From Flavobacterium anhuiense (GTDB taxonomy: Bacteria > Bacteroidota > Bacteroidia > Flavobacteriales > Flavobacteriaceae): 64,000 nt of DNA. Where the stretch lies: positions 346,117 through 410,116 of the forward strand of contig NZ_FMVC01000007.1 in NCBI RefSeq assembly GCF_900101855.1, in the 5' to 3' direction. The notes under the pieces are model-generated. The model was not told the DNA's origin. It saw only the letters and a program-made list of their open reading frames with translations, and searched no databases. Positions 53,821 through 63,023 of the stretch are shown piece by piece (position 1 is the stretch's first letter; each line of letters opens with the position of its first letter). A program made the position numbers and the translations under genes.

Positions 53821-55188
53821 ATGAAAAACACATTCTTCTTATTGTTGCTTTTGGGAATCATTTTTTCTGCAAATGCACAACAAAAACCAGTTTTCCAAAG
53901 GCTGCGATATGAGGATGATTTCACTTATCTAAAAGCAGATTCGATCAAAACTTTATACGAGAGAATCAAATATATTCCGTTAGGAAAAAACGATAAATAT
54001 TATGCCTCAATTGGCGGTGAAGCAAGGCTTCAGTACACTTATACCGTCAATAACAAATGGGGAGACGAAGCTGATGACGATGGCTATTTACTTTCCCGAT
54101 ATCTGTTTCATGCAAATGTTCAATTAGGAGTTTTCAGAACCTTTTTTGAATTGCAAAGCAGTTTAGCAAATGGCAAAACAGATCCCAGTCCAGTTGACGA
54201 AAATCAGCTAGACATTCATCAGGCTTTTCTCGATATTGATTTTATTAAAGAAGAAAATGAGCAATTGACATTGCGTTCTGGAAGACAAGAAATGATGTAC
54301 GGTTCACAGCGTTTAATTGCAGTGCGTGAAGGTCCAAACAGTCGACTTGCTTTTGATGCAGTAAAACTATTTTATAAAAAAAACAACTGGCAATCAGACG
54401 CATTTTTCACGCATCCTATTGTCAATAAACAAGGAACTTTTAATGATAGTTTTAATGAAAACGCTAAATTTTGGGGAAGTTATACTGTAATTCACAAAGT
54501 GCCTTTCATTCAGAACATCGATCTGTATTATTTAGGTTTATGGAAAAGCCGATCTGTTTTTGATGATGCCATTGGTGAAGAAAACAGACAATCTATTGGA
54601 ACCCGAATCTGGAAAAATAAAGGAACATGGAAATACGATTTTGAAGGCGTTTACCAATTTGGAAACATCAATCAAAAAACAATTTCAGGCTGGACACTTT
54701 CATCTTTTGCCTGTTATACTTTCGAAAACATAAAATATACGCCTGAAATCGGGTTGAAAACAGAAATCATTTCTGGCGATAAAAATTCGGGAGATGCTCA
54801 CTTACAAACTTTTAATCCGTTATATCCAAGAGGCGCTTATTTTGGATTAGTTGCCTTAATTGGCCCTTCTAATTTAATAGATGTTCATCCTTCAATTAAT
54901 TTTAGTTTATCGGAAAAATGGACACTTGGAATTGATTACGATATTTTCTGGAGACAAACCTTGAGTGACGGTATATATGCCCCTAACATGCAGCTTTTAT
55001 ATTCTGGAAAAGACACAACGGAACGTTTTATTGGTTCGCAATTAATTTCGAATGTAAACTACGACATGAATAATCATTTAGGATTTACACTAGAAACGGG
55101 TTGGTTTAATGCGGGCAGCTTTTTAAAAGAAGTGGGGTCTGGAAAAGATTATTTTTACGCCGCATTGACAGCACAATTTAAATTTTAA
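53821..55188 (+). CDS. Alginate-export-family outer-membrane barrel
   Basis: 455-aa outer-membrane protein: signal peptide (ending ANAQ), then alternating amphipathic strands with RSGRQEMMYGSQRLIAVREGPNSRLAFDAVKLFY, the hallmark of alginate_exp-type barrels, and a C-terminal aromatic strand (FYAALTAQFKF). Despite the family name these porins serve many small substrates. Tight coupling to the amidohydrolase suggests it passes that enzyme's substrate or product. Confidence 0.87.
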   Translation: MKNTFFLLLLLGIIFSANAQQKPVFQRLRYEDDFTYLKADSIKTLYERIKYIPLGKNDKYYASIGGEARLQYTYTVNNKWGDEADDDGYLLSRYLFHANVQLGVFRTFFELQSSLANGKTDPSPVDENQLDIHQAFLDIDFIKEENEQLTLRSGRQEMMYGSQRLIAVREGPNSRLAFDAVKLFYKKNNWQSDAFFTHPIVNKQGTFNDSFNENAKFWGSYTVIHKVPFIQNIDLYYLGLWKSRSVFDDAIGEENRQSIGTRIWKNKGTWKYDFEGVYQFGNINQKTISGWTLSSFACYTFENIKYTPEIGLKTEIISGDKNSGDAHLQTFNPLYPRGAYFGLVALIGPSNLIDVHPSINFSLSEKWTLGIDYDIFWRQTLSDGIYAPNMQLLYSGKDTTERFIGSQLISNVNYDMNNHLGFTLETGWFNAGSFLKEVGSGKDYFYAALTAQFKF

Positions 55189-55213
55189 ATTTGTGTAATT
55201 CAAAATCCTAAAA

Positions 55214-55774
55214 ATGGAAAAAACATATTCGGTTGTATTTTATTCAAAAGATTTAGTTGAACCCGTTAAAAAGCTGAAAGATTTTTTAAGAAGCAAAATT
55301 GATTGGTACAACAGCTGCAATTCTGAAGCTCATATTACGATTTGTGAATTTACAATCGACGAATCTGAGTTCGATTCAATTAAACAAAAGCTTTCTAAAA
55401 TTTCAGATACTTTTTTCCCTTTCCCCGTATCATTAAATCATTTTGATGCTTTCCAAAATAGCGGCGCTTTTTTTATAGGTGTAACCGAAGATTCAAAAAA
55501 TAATCTAGTGCCTATCATGAAAAAGATTCATGAAGCCTTTAAGTTTTTAAAACTCAAAAAAAGTGATAATCCGCACTTGTCAATCGGAAGAAGATTAACA
55601 CCCGAAAACCTTAAAATAGCTTCTGAGCTTTTTACCACAATTGATCTTGAATTTGAATGCAATGAAATTGTTTTAAGGGAATTCGATCCCAAAGTAAAAC
55701 AGTTTTTTGTAATTGATGCTTTTCCTTTCGGAAGCAATCCTAAGCCAGAGTTCGTACAGGGGAGTTTGTTTTAA
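55214..55774 (+). CDS. 2'-5' RNA ligase / cyclic phosphodiesterase superfamily protein
   Basis: 186-aa cytosolic protein of the 2H superfamily. Both His motifs are present: H40-I-T (EAHITICEF) and H121-L-S (NPHLSIGRR). Members act on 2',5' or 2',3'-cyclic phosphate ends of RNA. It starts 25 bp after the porin gene but is functionally unlike it, so co-transcription may be incidental. Followed by CGCAAAG-type spacer repeats. Confidence 0.83.
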   Translation: MEKTYSVVFYSKDLVEPVKKLKDFLRSKIDWYNSCNSEAHITICEFTIDESEFDSIKQKLSKISDTFFPFPVSLNHFDAFQNSGAFFIGVTEDSKNNLVPIMKKIHEAFKFLKLKKSDNPHLSIGRRLTPENLKIASELFTTIDLEFECNEIVLREFDPKVKQFFVIDAFPFGSNPKPEFVQGSLF

Positions 55775-55900
55775 CCGCAAAGAGCGCAAAGTTTTTTCGC
55801 GAGGTTCGCAAATATTTTACACAAACCTTTGCGAACTTTGCGTTTTTATAGACTGTCTAAATCAAAAAAAACTTGCACCCTTTGCGGTTAAACTCACAAA
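55775..55900. repeat. Inverted CGCAAAG/CTTTGCG spacer repeat
   Basis: Opens with TTAACCGCAAAG and closes with CTTTGCGGTTAA, enclosing GTTCGCAAA and TTTGCGAACTTTGCG words. The whole segment can fold into a multi-branch hairpin. Belongs to the dispersed family seen at 14.4 and 16.2 kb. Confidence 0.7.
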
Positions 55901-55942
55901 GCTTATTTTTTCGTATATTTGAATTTCGCAATTCATCACAAT

Positions 55943-56866
55943 ATGAAATCCCTAGATTCATTTTACCACGATATTACCGAAGGTTCTACAGTTGATCCTA
56001 CTTCATTATTGCCAAACGACATCCAGAAAGAAATCGGACACTTTAATGTCTTTGATATAAAAGAACTTCTCGAACGCATGAAAGGAAAGCCTGGAATGCC
56101 TTATGACAGAAGAGCCTACTACAAAATAAGTTTGATAAAAGGCCATAATAGAGCCGAATACGCCGATAAAGTAATCGAAATAGAAAAACAGGGATTGTTA
56201 TTTGCAACACCAAAAATTCCGTATAACTATTTACCGCAAGACACCAATCAAGGCGGTCATTTTTGTGTTTTTACAAGCGAGTTTTTATCTAAAAGCAAAA
56301 GCGGAATCGATCTCGATGAACTTCCGATTTTTGCCTCAGCTGGTTATCCTATTTTTCAGCTTTCAGACGAAGAAGTTTCCGAAGTAGAATTGATTTTCAA
56401 TAAAATACAAAAAGAAATCAACTCTGATTATATCTACAAATACGATTTAATTCGAAATTATGTTGCAGAGTTAATTCACTTCGGACAAAAACTACAGCCT
56501 ATTACCGCGTTATATTCCAAACACAATTCGGCAGCAAGAGTTTCTTCTTTATTTGCTGAATTGTTAGAAAGACAATTCCCGATAGAATCGCCAAATCAAA
56601 GATTAGAATTGAGAACAGCAAAAGATTTTGCAGAGCGATTATCTGTTCATGTAAATCATTTAAATAAAGTTTTAAAGGAAAGCACCGGAAAAACCACAAC
56701 AGAATTAATCAGTAACCGATTAACAAACGAAGCCAAAATCCTTTTAAAACAAACCGATTGGAATATTTCTGAAATTGCCTATTCTCTTGGTTTTGAAGAA
56801 TTAGCGCATTTTTCTAATTTCTTTAAAAAACAAACGTCCTTTACGCCGTTGGCTTTTAGGAGTTAG
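55943..56866 (+). CDS. AraC-family regulator
   Basis: 307 aa from the ATG at 55943; an upstream TTG would add eight unconserved residues. The N-terminal cupin-like sensor is followed by an AraC DNA-binding domain (about 215-305: AKDFAERLSVHVNHLNKVLKESTGKTTTELI, WNISEIAYSLGFEELAHFSNFFKKQTSFTPLAFR). It precedes an SDR gene by 256 bp in the same direction, a common regulator-target arrangement. Effector unknown. Confidence 0.87.
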   Translation: MKSLDSFYHDITEGSTVDPTSLLPNDIQKEIGHFNVFDIKELLERMKGKPGMPYDRRAYYKISLIKGHNRAEYADKVIEIEKQGLLFATPKIPYNYLPQDTNQGGHFCVFTSEFLSKSKSGIDLDELPIFASAGYPIFQLSDEEVSEVELIFNKIQKEINSDYIYKYDLIRNYVAELIHFGQKLQPITALYSKHNSAARVSSLFAELLERQFPIESPNQRLELRTAKDFAERLSVHVNHLNKVLKESTGKTTTELISNRLTNEAKILLKQTDWNISEIAYSLGFEELAHFSNFFKKQTSFTPLAFRS

Positions 56867-56930
56867 ATATTTTAGATTTTAGATTGCTGATTTTAGATTT
56901 TAGATTTTAGATTGTTGCCAATAGTGACCC

Positions 56931-56945
56931 TTAGACTCCGCTCAG
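56931..56945. repeat. Variant copy of the TTCGACTCCGCTCAG element
   Basis: TTAGACTCCGCTCAG, one base from the copies at 20466 and 58055. It is flanked upstream by repeated TTTTAGATT words (56874-56914) and downstream by a TAATTTTTAATTTT run. Confidence 0.6.
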
Positions 56946-57122
56946 GAAGACAAAAAATGCGAACCAGAATCTTTAATTATCAATTTTTAATTTTTAATTT
57001 TTAATTTTTAATTTTTAATTAATCTATCTGATTTGAATTTCGCAAACATCGGTTTGATATTTACAACTACCCAAGTCTACTTCGCTCCTACCTTTGTCTT
57101 ATCAAATTAAAAGAACGAAAAG

Positions 57123-57845
57123 ATGAATTTATCAGACAACAAAATTTTAATAACTGGCGGTGCAAGCGGTATCGGACTTGGACTTGCCGAACGATTTATT
57201 CAGGAAAACAATACCGTAATTATCTGCGGAAGAAGAGCTTCTCTTCTAGAAGAAGTAAAAGCTAAATTTCCGTCGATTATTACTAAAGTATGCGATTTGT
57301 CTATAGAAGAGGAACGCATTGCGCTTTATCAATGGATTGCAGCAAATCATCCTGATTTAAATGTTTTAGTCAATAATGCTGGAATTCAAAACTGGATGAA
57401 CATAACAGATGCTGACTTTTACAATAACATGAAAAATGAGCTTGCCACAAACATCGAAGCTCCTTTGCATTTAACTTCGCTATTTATTCAGTTGTCCTCG
57501 CTAAAAACAGTGATGAATGTAACTTCTGGACTGGCATTTTCTCCTTTTGCAAAAGTCCCGGTTTATTCGGCTACAAAAGCATTTTTCAGATCATTTACAC
57601 TTTCGCTTCGTCATTTATTAAGAGAAAAAAATATTGAAGTGGTAGAAATTATTCCACCCGCATTAAACACAGATTTAGGCGGAATTGGTCTTCACGACGC
57701 ACATCCAAGCGTAAGCAGTTTTATCGAATCTATTTTCGAACAATTGAAAGTAGGAAAACAAGAACTAACTTTCGGAACCAGCGAAACGAGATTAAATGCA
57801 AGCGCAGAAGATTTGAGAAATCATTTTAATGCAATGCATTCTTAA
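57123..57845 (+). CDS. Short-chain dehydrogenase (DltE-like)
   Basis: 240-aa NAD(P)-dependent oxidoreductase: GGASGIGLGLAERF cofactor loop, NNAGIQ, active-site Ser in NVTSGLAFSPF and YSATKAF (Tyr/Lys). Probably the target of the upstream AraC regulator. Substrate unknown. Confidence 0.87.
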   Translation: MNLSDNKILITGGASGIGLGLAERFIQENNTVIICGRRASLLEEVKAKFPSIITKVCDLSIEEERIALYQWIAANHPDLNVLVNNAGIQNWMNITDADFYNNMKNELATNIEAPLHLTSLFIQLSSLKTVMNVTSGLAFSPFAKVPVYSATKAFFRSFTLSLRHLLREKNIEVVEIIPPALNTDLGGIGLHDAHPSVSSFIESIFEQLKVGKQELTFGTSETRLNASAEDLRNHFNAMHS

Positions 57846-58183
57846 TTTTTAATTAAACACATAGAAACATAGATTTTTGTAGTGAATAAAAGGCGTTTCA
57901 CTTTTAATAAAACACATAGGCTTTGTGTTAGAAACTAGTTTCTTTATATAATCTTCTAAAGAAAAACAAAATCTATGTTTCTATGTGTTAAAAAAATAAA
58001 CACAACTATTTGTCTTCATGAGCGTAGCCAAAGGACATTCTGACTATAAAGGTCTTCGACTCCGCTCAGACTGACAACAAACAACAAACAACAAACAACA
58101 AACAATAAACAATAAACAATAAACAATAAACAATAAACAATAAACAATAAACAATAAACAATAAACAATAAACAGTATATAAG
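57846..58183. other. 338-bp repeat-filled spacer before the second SDR gene
   Basis: Begins with inverted AACACATAGAAACATAG / CTATGTTTCTATGTGTT words (about 57858-57990), then a TTCGACTCCGCTCAG copy (58055-58069), then the heptanucleotide tract. Little room remains for a conventional promoter after the repeats, so the second SDR may depend on a start point upstream of them. Confidence 0.7.
58075..58172. repeat. Heptanucleotide tandem repeat: 4 x CAACAAA + 10 x CAATAAA
   Basis: Fourteen perfect head-to-tail heptamers, homogeneous apart from one C/T position that splits them into two blocks. The tract ends 11 bases before the ATG of the SDR gene, thus within its leader or promoter. Copy-number change would move the promoter relative to the start by 7 bp per unit. 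Confidence 0.95.
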
Positions 58184-58948
58184 ATGGCAGTAAATACAAA
58201 AATAGCTCTAGTTACAGGCGGTAGCAGAGGTTTAGGAAAAAATATGGCAATTGCGATTGCAAAAAAAGGATTGGACGTAATTATTACGTACAACAGCAAA
58301 AAAGAAGAAGCTGATTTGGTGGTAAAAGAAATCGAAAACTTAGGTCAAAAAGCGGCTGCATTACAATTAAACGTTGCAGAATCAGGAACTTTTGATGCTT
58401 TCTTCGATCAAGTAAAAACAGTTTTGAAAGATACTTTTAAAACAGACAAATTTGATTTTTTAGTGAATAATGCCGGAATCGGAATTCATAATTCGTTCAT
58501 TGGAACAACTGAAGCTGAATTTGATCAATTGACTAATATTCAGTTTAAAGGACCATTTTTCTTAACGCAAAAAGGACTTAACGTAATGAATGACGGCGGC
58601 GGAATCGTAAACATCTCAACTGGTTTGGCGAGATTCTCTTTCCCAGGTTATGCAGCTTATGCTTCTATGAAAGGCGCAATGGAAACTTTGACAAAATATC
58701 AGGCAAAAGAATTGGGTGCAAGAAAAATTAGAGCTAATATAGTGGCGCCTGGCGCTATCGAAACTGATTTTGGAGGCGGAGTCGTTCGTGACAACGAGCA
58801 AATGAACCAGCAGATTGCTTCTGTAACAGCTTTAGGAAGAGTTGGTCTTCCTGATGATATTGGCGGTGTGGTTGCCTTTTTATGCACTGAAGACGCCCGC
58901 TGGATAAATGCTCAAAGAATTGAAGCTTCTGGAGGAATGATGCTTTAA
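58184..58948 (+). CDS. Short-chain dehydrogenase
   Basis: 254-aa SDR with GGSRGLGKNMAIAI, NNAGIG, NISTGLARFSFPGYAAYASMK (Ser, Tyr, Lys) and a C-terminal GLPDDIGGVVAFLCTEDARWI, the usual FabG-like pattern. Substrate unknown. Distinct from the preceding SDR, with moderate similarity only in the cofactor loop. Expression may be sensitive to the heptanucleotide repeat directly before it. Confidence 0.88.
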   Translation: MAVNTKIALVTGGSRGLGKNMAIAIAKKGLDVIITYNSKKEEADLVVKEIENLGQKAAALQLNVAESGTFDAFFDQVKTVLKDTFKTDKFDFLVNNAGIGIHNSFIGTTEAEFDQLTNIQFKGPFFLTQKGLNVMNDGGGIVNISTGLARFSFPGYAAYASMKGAMETLTKYQAKELGARKIRANIVAPGAIETDFGGGVVRDNEQMNQQIASVTALGRVGLPDDIGGVVAFLCTEDARWINAQRIEASGGMML

Positions 58949-59046
58949 TTTAGTTGATGGTTGATGGTTTATAGTTGATGGTTAGCGGTACTTCATAACT
59001 CATAACTCATAACCATAACTCATAACTCATAACTCATTATAAAAAA

Positions 59047-59083
59047 CAAAACCCGATAAGCATTAAAAACTTATCGGGTTTGT
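59047..59083. terminator. Bidirectional terminator
   Basis: A 12-bp perfect stem (AAACCCGATAAG, 59049-59060, with CTTATCGGGTTT, 59070-59081) between convergent genes, with A-rich left and T-rich right flanks. Confidence 0.88.
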
Positions 59084-59116
59084 CATTTCAAATAATATTT
59101 GAATTAGTAAAGCTGT

Positions 59117-59590
59117 TTAATTTTTTTCGACAGAGACTTCAAAATCTCCTTCTGCGTCAAAAACTATATCATAAAATTTAGTATCTTTTGTTACGCCTAC
59201 TTCGTAGGTTGTTTTTTTCTTATCGTCTACCACCATTGCAATTTCTTGAATGGCTTTTGCTTTGTAATTCTTTTTTAGATAAGACTGTGCTTTTATCGGA
59301 AGTTGTTTAAACGGAATCTGCAGCTCATATGCTTTCATGTTTCCCAGATTATCGTAAATCGCCACCGCTTTGGTTCTATCGTCTACATTATATCGCGCTT
59401 CAAATCGAATTTCATCTGCATCATCTCCCACATATTCTTCAGACCAGACTGGCACTTTTCCAGGATATTCTCTCTCAAAAGCAAATCGAACCTTTTCTGG
59501 TGGTGTAATTACCTTTTTCATATTGGTTCCCTCTTGAGCTATTAAAAAACTACTGCATAAAAAAGTAAAAGATAAAAACACGTTTTTCAT
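59117..59590 (-). CDS. Secreted PepSY-like (DUF2874-type) protein
   Basis: 157 aa with a signal peptide (ending FLIAQ) and a repeated alpha-beta unit: PPEKVRFAFEREYPGKVPVWSEE, then LPIKAQSYLKKNYKAKAIQEIAMV, as in small periplasmic PepSY-like proteins. These may bind cofactors or inhibit proteases; the role is unknown. It lies downstream of the LytTR regulator gene on the same strand with 123 bp between. Confidence 0.72.
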   Translation of the reverse strand: MKNVFLSFTFLCSSFLIAQEGTNMKKVITPPEKVRFAFEREYPGKVPVWSEEYVGDDADEIRFEARYNVDDRTKAVAIYDNLGNMKAYELQIPFKQLPIKAQSYLKKNYKAKAIQEIAMVVDDKKKTTYEVGVTKDTKFYDIVFDAEGDFEVSVEKN

Positions 59591-59713
59591 AGTTTCATTT
59601 TTTAAAATTAAACTTTAATAACGTATTAAAAGTACTACTTTTTTATTAAGATAACATGAAGATTTTAACATTTTTTTCAAGCACAAAAATCGCTCTAAAA
59701 TCAATGGTTGCAA

Positions 59714-60418
59714 TTACAATTCGAGCTTTTTTAGTCTATCGGTCAACTCTCTTTTGTACGTAATTCCGATTGGAATTCTTTCGTTTTTGATGACTACAAA
59801 ATCTTTTTCGGTTGCATCGATTTTATCCAACGCCACGATATACGATTTGTGAATGCGCATAAAACTCTTTTCTGGAAGGCATTTCTCAAATTCTGTCGTA
59901 GTTATCGAAGCCAGATACGTTCTTTTTGTCGTATGAAGTTTTACATAATTGCCAAAACTCTGTGCATATAAAAGCTGGTCTAATTCAATATCCATTAAAT
60001 AGCCATCTACTTTTACGCTAACCGAATTTACCGTTTCTTCCGCCTTTTGTTTTACACTTTCGGTTGCAAAAAATCGGTCAATTGCTTTTAGAAATCTTGG
60101 GAAATAAATGGGCTTCAGCAAATAATCAATTACACCGTAATCGTAGCTTTCTAGAGCAAATTCAGAATACGCTGTAGTCAAAATGGTTTTAGGATGTGTC
60201 GGAAGAATTTTAAGCAGTTCCATTCCAGAAATCTCAGGCATATTAATATCCAAAAACATTAAATCGACTGGATTCTCTCTGAGATAATTCATCGCTTCAA
60301 TGCCGTTGTATCCTTGAAAAACCAATTCTAACTGCGGATTCTGTTTGATATAATTGGCCAGAACATAATGCGCGGCAGGTTCATCGTCTACAATAATACA
60401 TCTTTTCGTTTCTTTCAT
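59714..60418 (-). CDS. LytTR-type response regulator
   Basis: 234 aa. Receiver at about 1-120 (Asp11/Asp12, phospho-acceptor Asp57 in MFLDINM, Thr in LTTAYS, Lys in LLKP), linker, and LytTR DNA-binding domain at about 140-230 (SFMRIHKSYIVALDKID). The start codon overlaps the kinase stop by four bases, so translation is coupled. With the kinase it probably controls the divergent TolC-RND efflux operon. Confidence 0.93.
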   Translation of the reverse strand: MKETKRCIIVDDEPAAHYVLANYIKQNPQLELVFQGYNGIEAMNYLRENPVDLMFLDINMPEISGMELLKILPTHPKTILTTAYSEFALESYDYGVIDYLLKPIYFPRFLKAIDRFFATESVKQKAEETVNSVSVKVDGYLMDIELDQLLYAQSFGNYVKLHTTKRTYLASITTTEFEKCLPEKSFMRIHKSYIVALDKIDATEKDFVVIKNERIPIGITYKRELTDRLKKLEL

Positions 60419-61452
60419 CCTACAAACTTTTTAAGCTGTATTTCCAAATCTACAATATAAGTCTGTTTATCGTCTTTTATATCTAATTTATAGTCTTTTC
60501 CATAAATTAAATTCAGACGTTCAATAGTATTTTTTAAACCAATTTTGGTAGAAACCACATCATTTTTCTTCGGAATTGAATTGGCAACATGAAGATGCAG
60601 CAATCCGTTTTCTACAGAAATGGTAATTGTCACAAAACATTTTTCAATAGCGCAGGTTCCGTGTTTAAAAGCATTTTCAATAAATGCAATTAGAAGCATC
60701 GGAGAAATTTTATAGGTGTATTCGTTATCTACTTTATTTTCAAAAGTAATATCACATCTATAGCCAACACGTTCTTTTTCAAGCTGAACATAGCTATTTA
60801 TAAACTCCAGTTCGTCTTCTAAAGATACACATTGTTTGCTATTGCTTTCCAATTGATAGCGCATTAATTGCGAAACCTTCATAATCAAATCGGGCGTTCT
60901 GTCTGGAAACTGAAGGCTGATGCCGTAAAGTGTATTAAAAGTATTAAACAAAAAATGCGGATTTAATTGTCCTTTCAATGAATTTAATTGCATTTGATTG
61001 AACAATAAAGCCGCATCGGTTTGTTTTCTGTGAATACGATAAAATTTAAAAACAATAATCGGACTGAGAATGCAGACCAAAGTTCCTAAAACACTTGCCA
61101 ATTGGTACACATAACTTCTCTGATGCGAATTTTGGTACAAATGACATTTGGCAAACATATCCAGCATGGTAATTTCATACAAAATGACCGAGAATACAAA
61201 AACACCAAAAAGCGTCAGGATAATATAAGTGAAAGGTTTATTGGCTTTGAATAAAATTGGAAGTAAAAAAAAGCGGTTAAACTGCGCATGCATGTATAAA
61301 ATGCAATAAAAAAATATCCCCATCAAAATAGAAACGAAGGAGCTAAAAAGCATCCAGTCATTCTTAAGGGTATAAATTGTAAATGAAAAAAGGACAACGG
61401 CAACCTCCTGCCACCATTTGTTATCCAATATGTTATCAATTTTTTTGTTCAT
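60415..61452 (-). CDS. LytS-like sensor histidine kinase
   Basis: 345-aa inner-membrane kinase with four N-terminal helices (about 15-140) and no extracytoplasmic sensory domain. The His_kinase domain has the phospho-acceptor His166 in QLNPHFLFNTFNTLYG, followed by an ATPase domain with AFIENAFKHG and IGLKNTIERL. First in a kinase-regulator pair, divergent from TolC across 173 bp. Confidence 0.92.
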   Translation of the reverse strand: MNKKIDNILDNKWWQEVAVVLFSFTIYTLKNDWMLFSSFVSILMGIFFYCILYMHAQFNRFFLLPILFKANKPFTYIILTLFGVFVFSVILYEITMLDMFAKCHLYQNSHQRSYVYQLASVLGTLVCILSPIIVFKFYRIHRKQTDAALLFNQMQLNSLKGQLNPHFLFNTFNTLYGISLQFPDRTPDLIMKVSQLMRYQLESNSKQCVSLEDELEFINSYVQLEKERVGYRCDITFENKVDNEYTYKISPMLLIAFIENAFKHGTCAIEKCFVTITISVENGLLHLHVANSIPKKNDVVSTKIGLKNTIERLNLIYGKDYKLDIKDDKQTYIVDLEIQLKKFVG

Positions 61453-61582
61453 TCTTAATTGTGAAATAGTTTACAAAGTACGCACAAATATTTAATTATT
61501 TTTTTCAAAAAATGACCAATTCAATTCGTCATTTACTAGTGCAGTACATCACTTAACCTGACTTTTATCAGTGTAAGAGAAA

Positions 61583-61590
61583 TAAATTTG
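61583..61590 (+). promoter_or_regulatory. -7 box of the TolC-RND operon
   Basis: TAAATTTG fits TANNTTTG and lies 36 bases before the TolC start codon. The -33 region is poor, which would suit activation by the neighbouring LytTR regulator. Confidence 0.5.
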
Positions 61591-61625
61591 TTGCATCAAA
61601 AATATTCTATATCACACTTGAGTTT

Positions 61626-63011
61626 ATGTATTTCAAAAAAATTACCTTATTATTTTTGTTGATTTTTGCCTCAGCCGGCTACGCTCAAACCCTGTCTTTA
61701 AAAGAAGCCATAAAGATAGGACTTGAAAACTACGGTTCTATCCGAGCAAAAAACAATTACACCAATGCATCAAAAGAGACTCTAAAACAATCTCGCCGTG
61801 ATTATCTGCCAAACTTGAATTTATCGGCTCAGCAGGATTACGGAACTGTAAACGGACAAAACGGACCGCTTTATGGTTTTGGAGGTTTAGGAGTTGCTTC
61901 ATCAGGACTTCCGTTGCCAGAACAAAACTGGAATTCGGCATTTGGTGCGCTTTATTTAGTCAATATGAACTGGGATTTTTTCACTTTCGGAAAAACACAG
62001 GAAAAAATCAATTTATCTAAAATTGATGTTCAGGCTAAAGAAAAAGATTTAGCACAGGAAAAATTCCAGCAGGAAATCAAAATCTCAGCGGCTTATTTAA
62101 ATTTATTGGCGAGCCAAAGATTACTGATTTCACAAGAAAAAAACCTTTCTCGTGCAGAAGTTTTTAAGAAAACAGCCGTTGCGAGAGTTAAAAACGGATT
62201 ATTGGCCGGAGTCGATTCTACCTTGGCTACAGCCGAAGTTTCTAAAGCAAAAATGGCTTTAAACCTAGCTAAAAATTTCGTTAAGGAACAAAACAACAAA
62301 TTAGTCGATTTAATGGGCGTTGCACCGCAGGATTTTGTTGCCGATACTCTTTTTGTAACTCAGATTCCGAAAGAATTGGTAACCAAAGAAACGGCTACAG
62401 ACAGTCTTCACCCATTGTTACAATTCTATAAGACGAAAATCGATTACAGCAATCAGCAGGTTAAATTGTACAAACGATTCTATTATCCAACCATGAGTGC
62501 ATTTGGCGTTTTACAGACCAGAGCCTCGGGATTTGATTCTTCTTATGCCACCAATCAAAACGCTTTTACTAGAAATTATTGGGATGGCGTAAATCCAGAC
62601 CGCACGAACTATTTAGTTGGTGTTGGAATTACGTGGAATTTAACCACACCTTTCCGTTCAAGCAAACAAGTAAGCGCTCAGAAATTTGTATCTCAAGCTC
62701 TGCAGGAAGAATACAATCAGGCTGATAGAGAACTGAAATCTCAGCTGGCTTTCGCCGAAGATAAAATCAAAATCACTTTGGAAAATTATGCCGAAGCGCC
62801 AATTCAGGTTGATGCCGCACAAAGAGCTTACATTCAGAAATCGGCATTATATAAAAATGGTTTAACCGATCTAACCGATTTAACACAAACCATTTACACG
62901 CTGAACCGTGCTGAAATCGATCGAGATATTGTCAATAATAATGTGTGGCAGTCGTACTTATTGAAAGTCGCTGCAACAGGAAATTTTGACTTATTTATAA
63001 ATGAATTTTAA
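61626..63011 (+). CDS. TolC-family outer-membrane efflux channel
   Basis: 461-aa outer-membrane protein with signal peptide (ending AGYAQ) and long alpha-helical repeats typical of TolC halves (LSLKEAIKIGLENYGSIRAKNN; YLNLLASQRLLISQEKNLSRAEVFKKTAVARVKNGL). It is followed after 12 bp by an RND pump gene. The membrane-fusion partner is not visible and may lie beyond the window. Confidence 0.92.
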   Translation: MYFKKITLLFLLIFASAGYAQTLSLKEAIKIGLENYGSIRAKNNYTNASKETLKQSRRDYLPNLNLSAQQDYGTVNGQNGPLYGFGGLGVASSGLPLPEQNWNSAFGALYLVNMNWDFFTFGKTQEKINLSKIDVQAKEKDLAQEKFQQEIKISAAYLNLLASQRLLISQEKNLSRAEVFKKTAVARVKNGLLAGVDSTLATAEVSKAKMALNLAKNFVKEQNNKLVDLMGVAPQDFVADTLFVTQIPKELVTKETATDSLHPLLQFYKTKIDYSNQQVKLYKRFYYPTMSAFGVLQTRASGFDSSYATNQNAFTRNYWDGVNPDRTNYLVGVGITWNLTTPFRSSKQVSAQKFVSQALQEEYNQADRELKSQLAFAEDKIKITLENYAEAPIQVDAAQRAYIQKSALYKNGLTDLTDLTQTIYTLNRAEIDRDIVNNNVWQSYLLKVAATGNFDLFINEF

Positions 63012-63023
63012 TTATAAATCCTA

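Noticed and set aside
58066..58299. Minus-strand frame with a repeated VYCLLFI sequence
   Set aside because: It is only the translation of the heptanucleotide repeat and the antisense of the SDR start.
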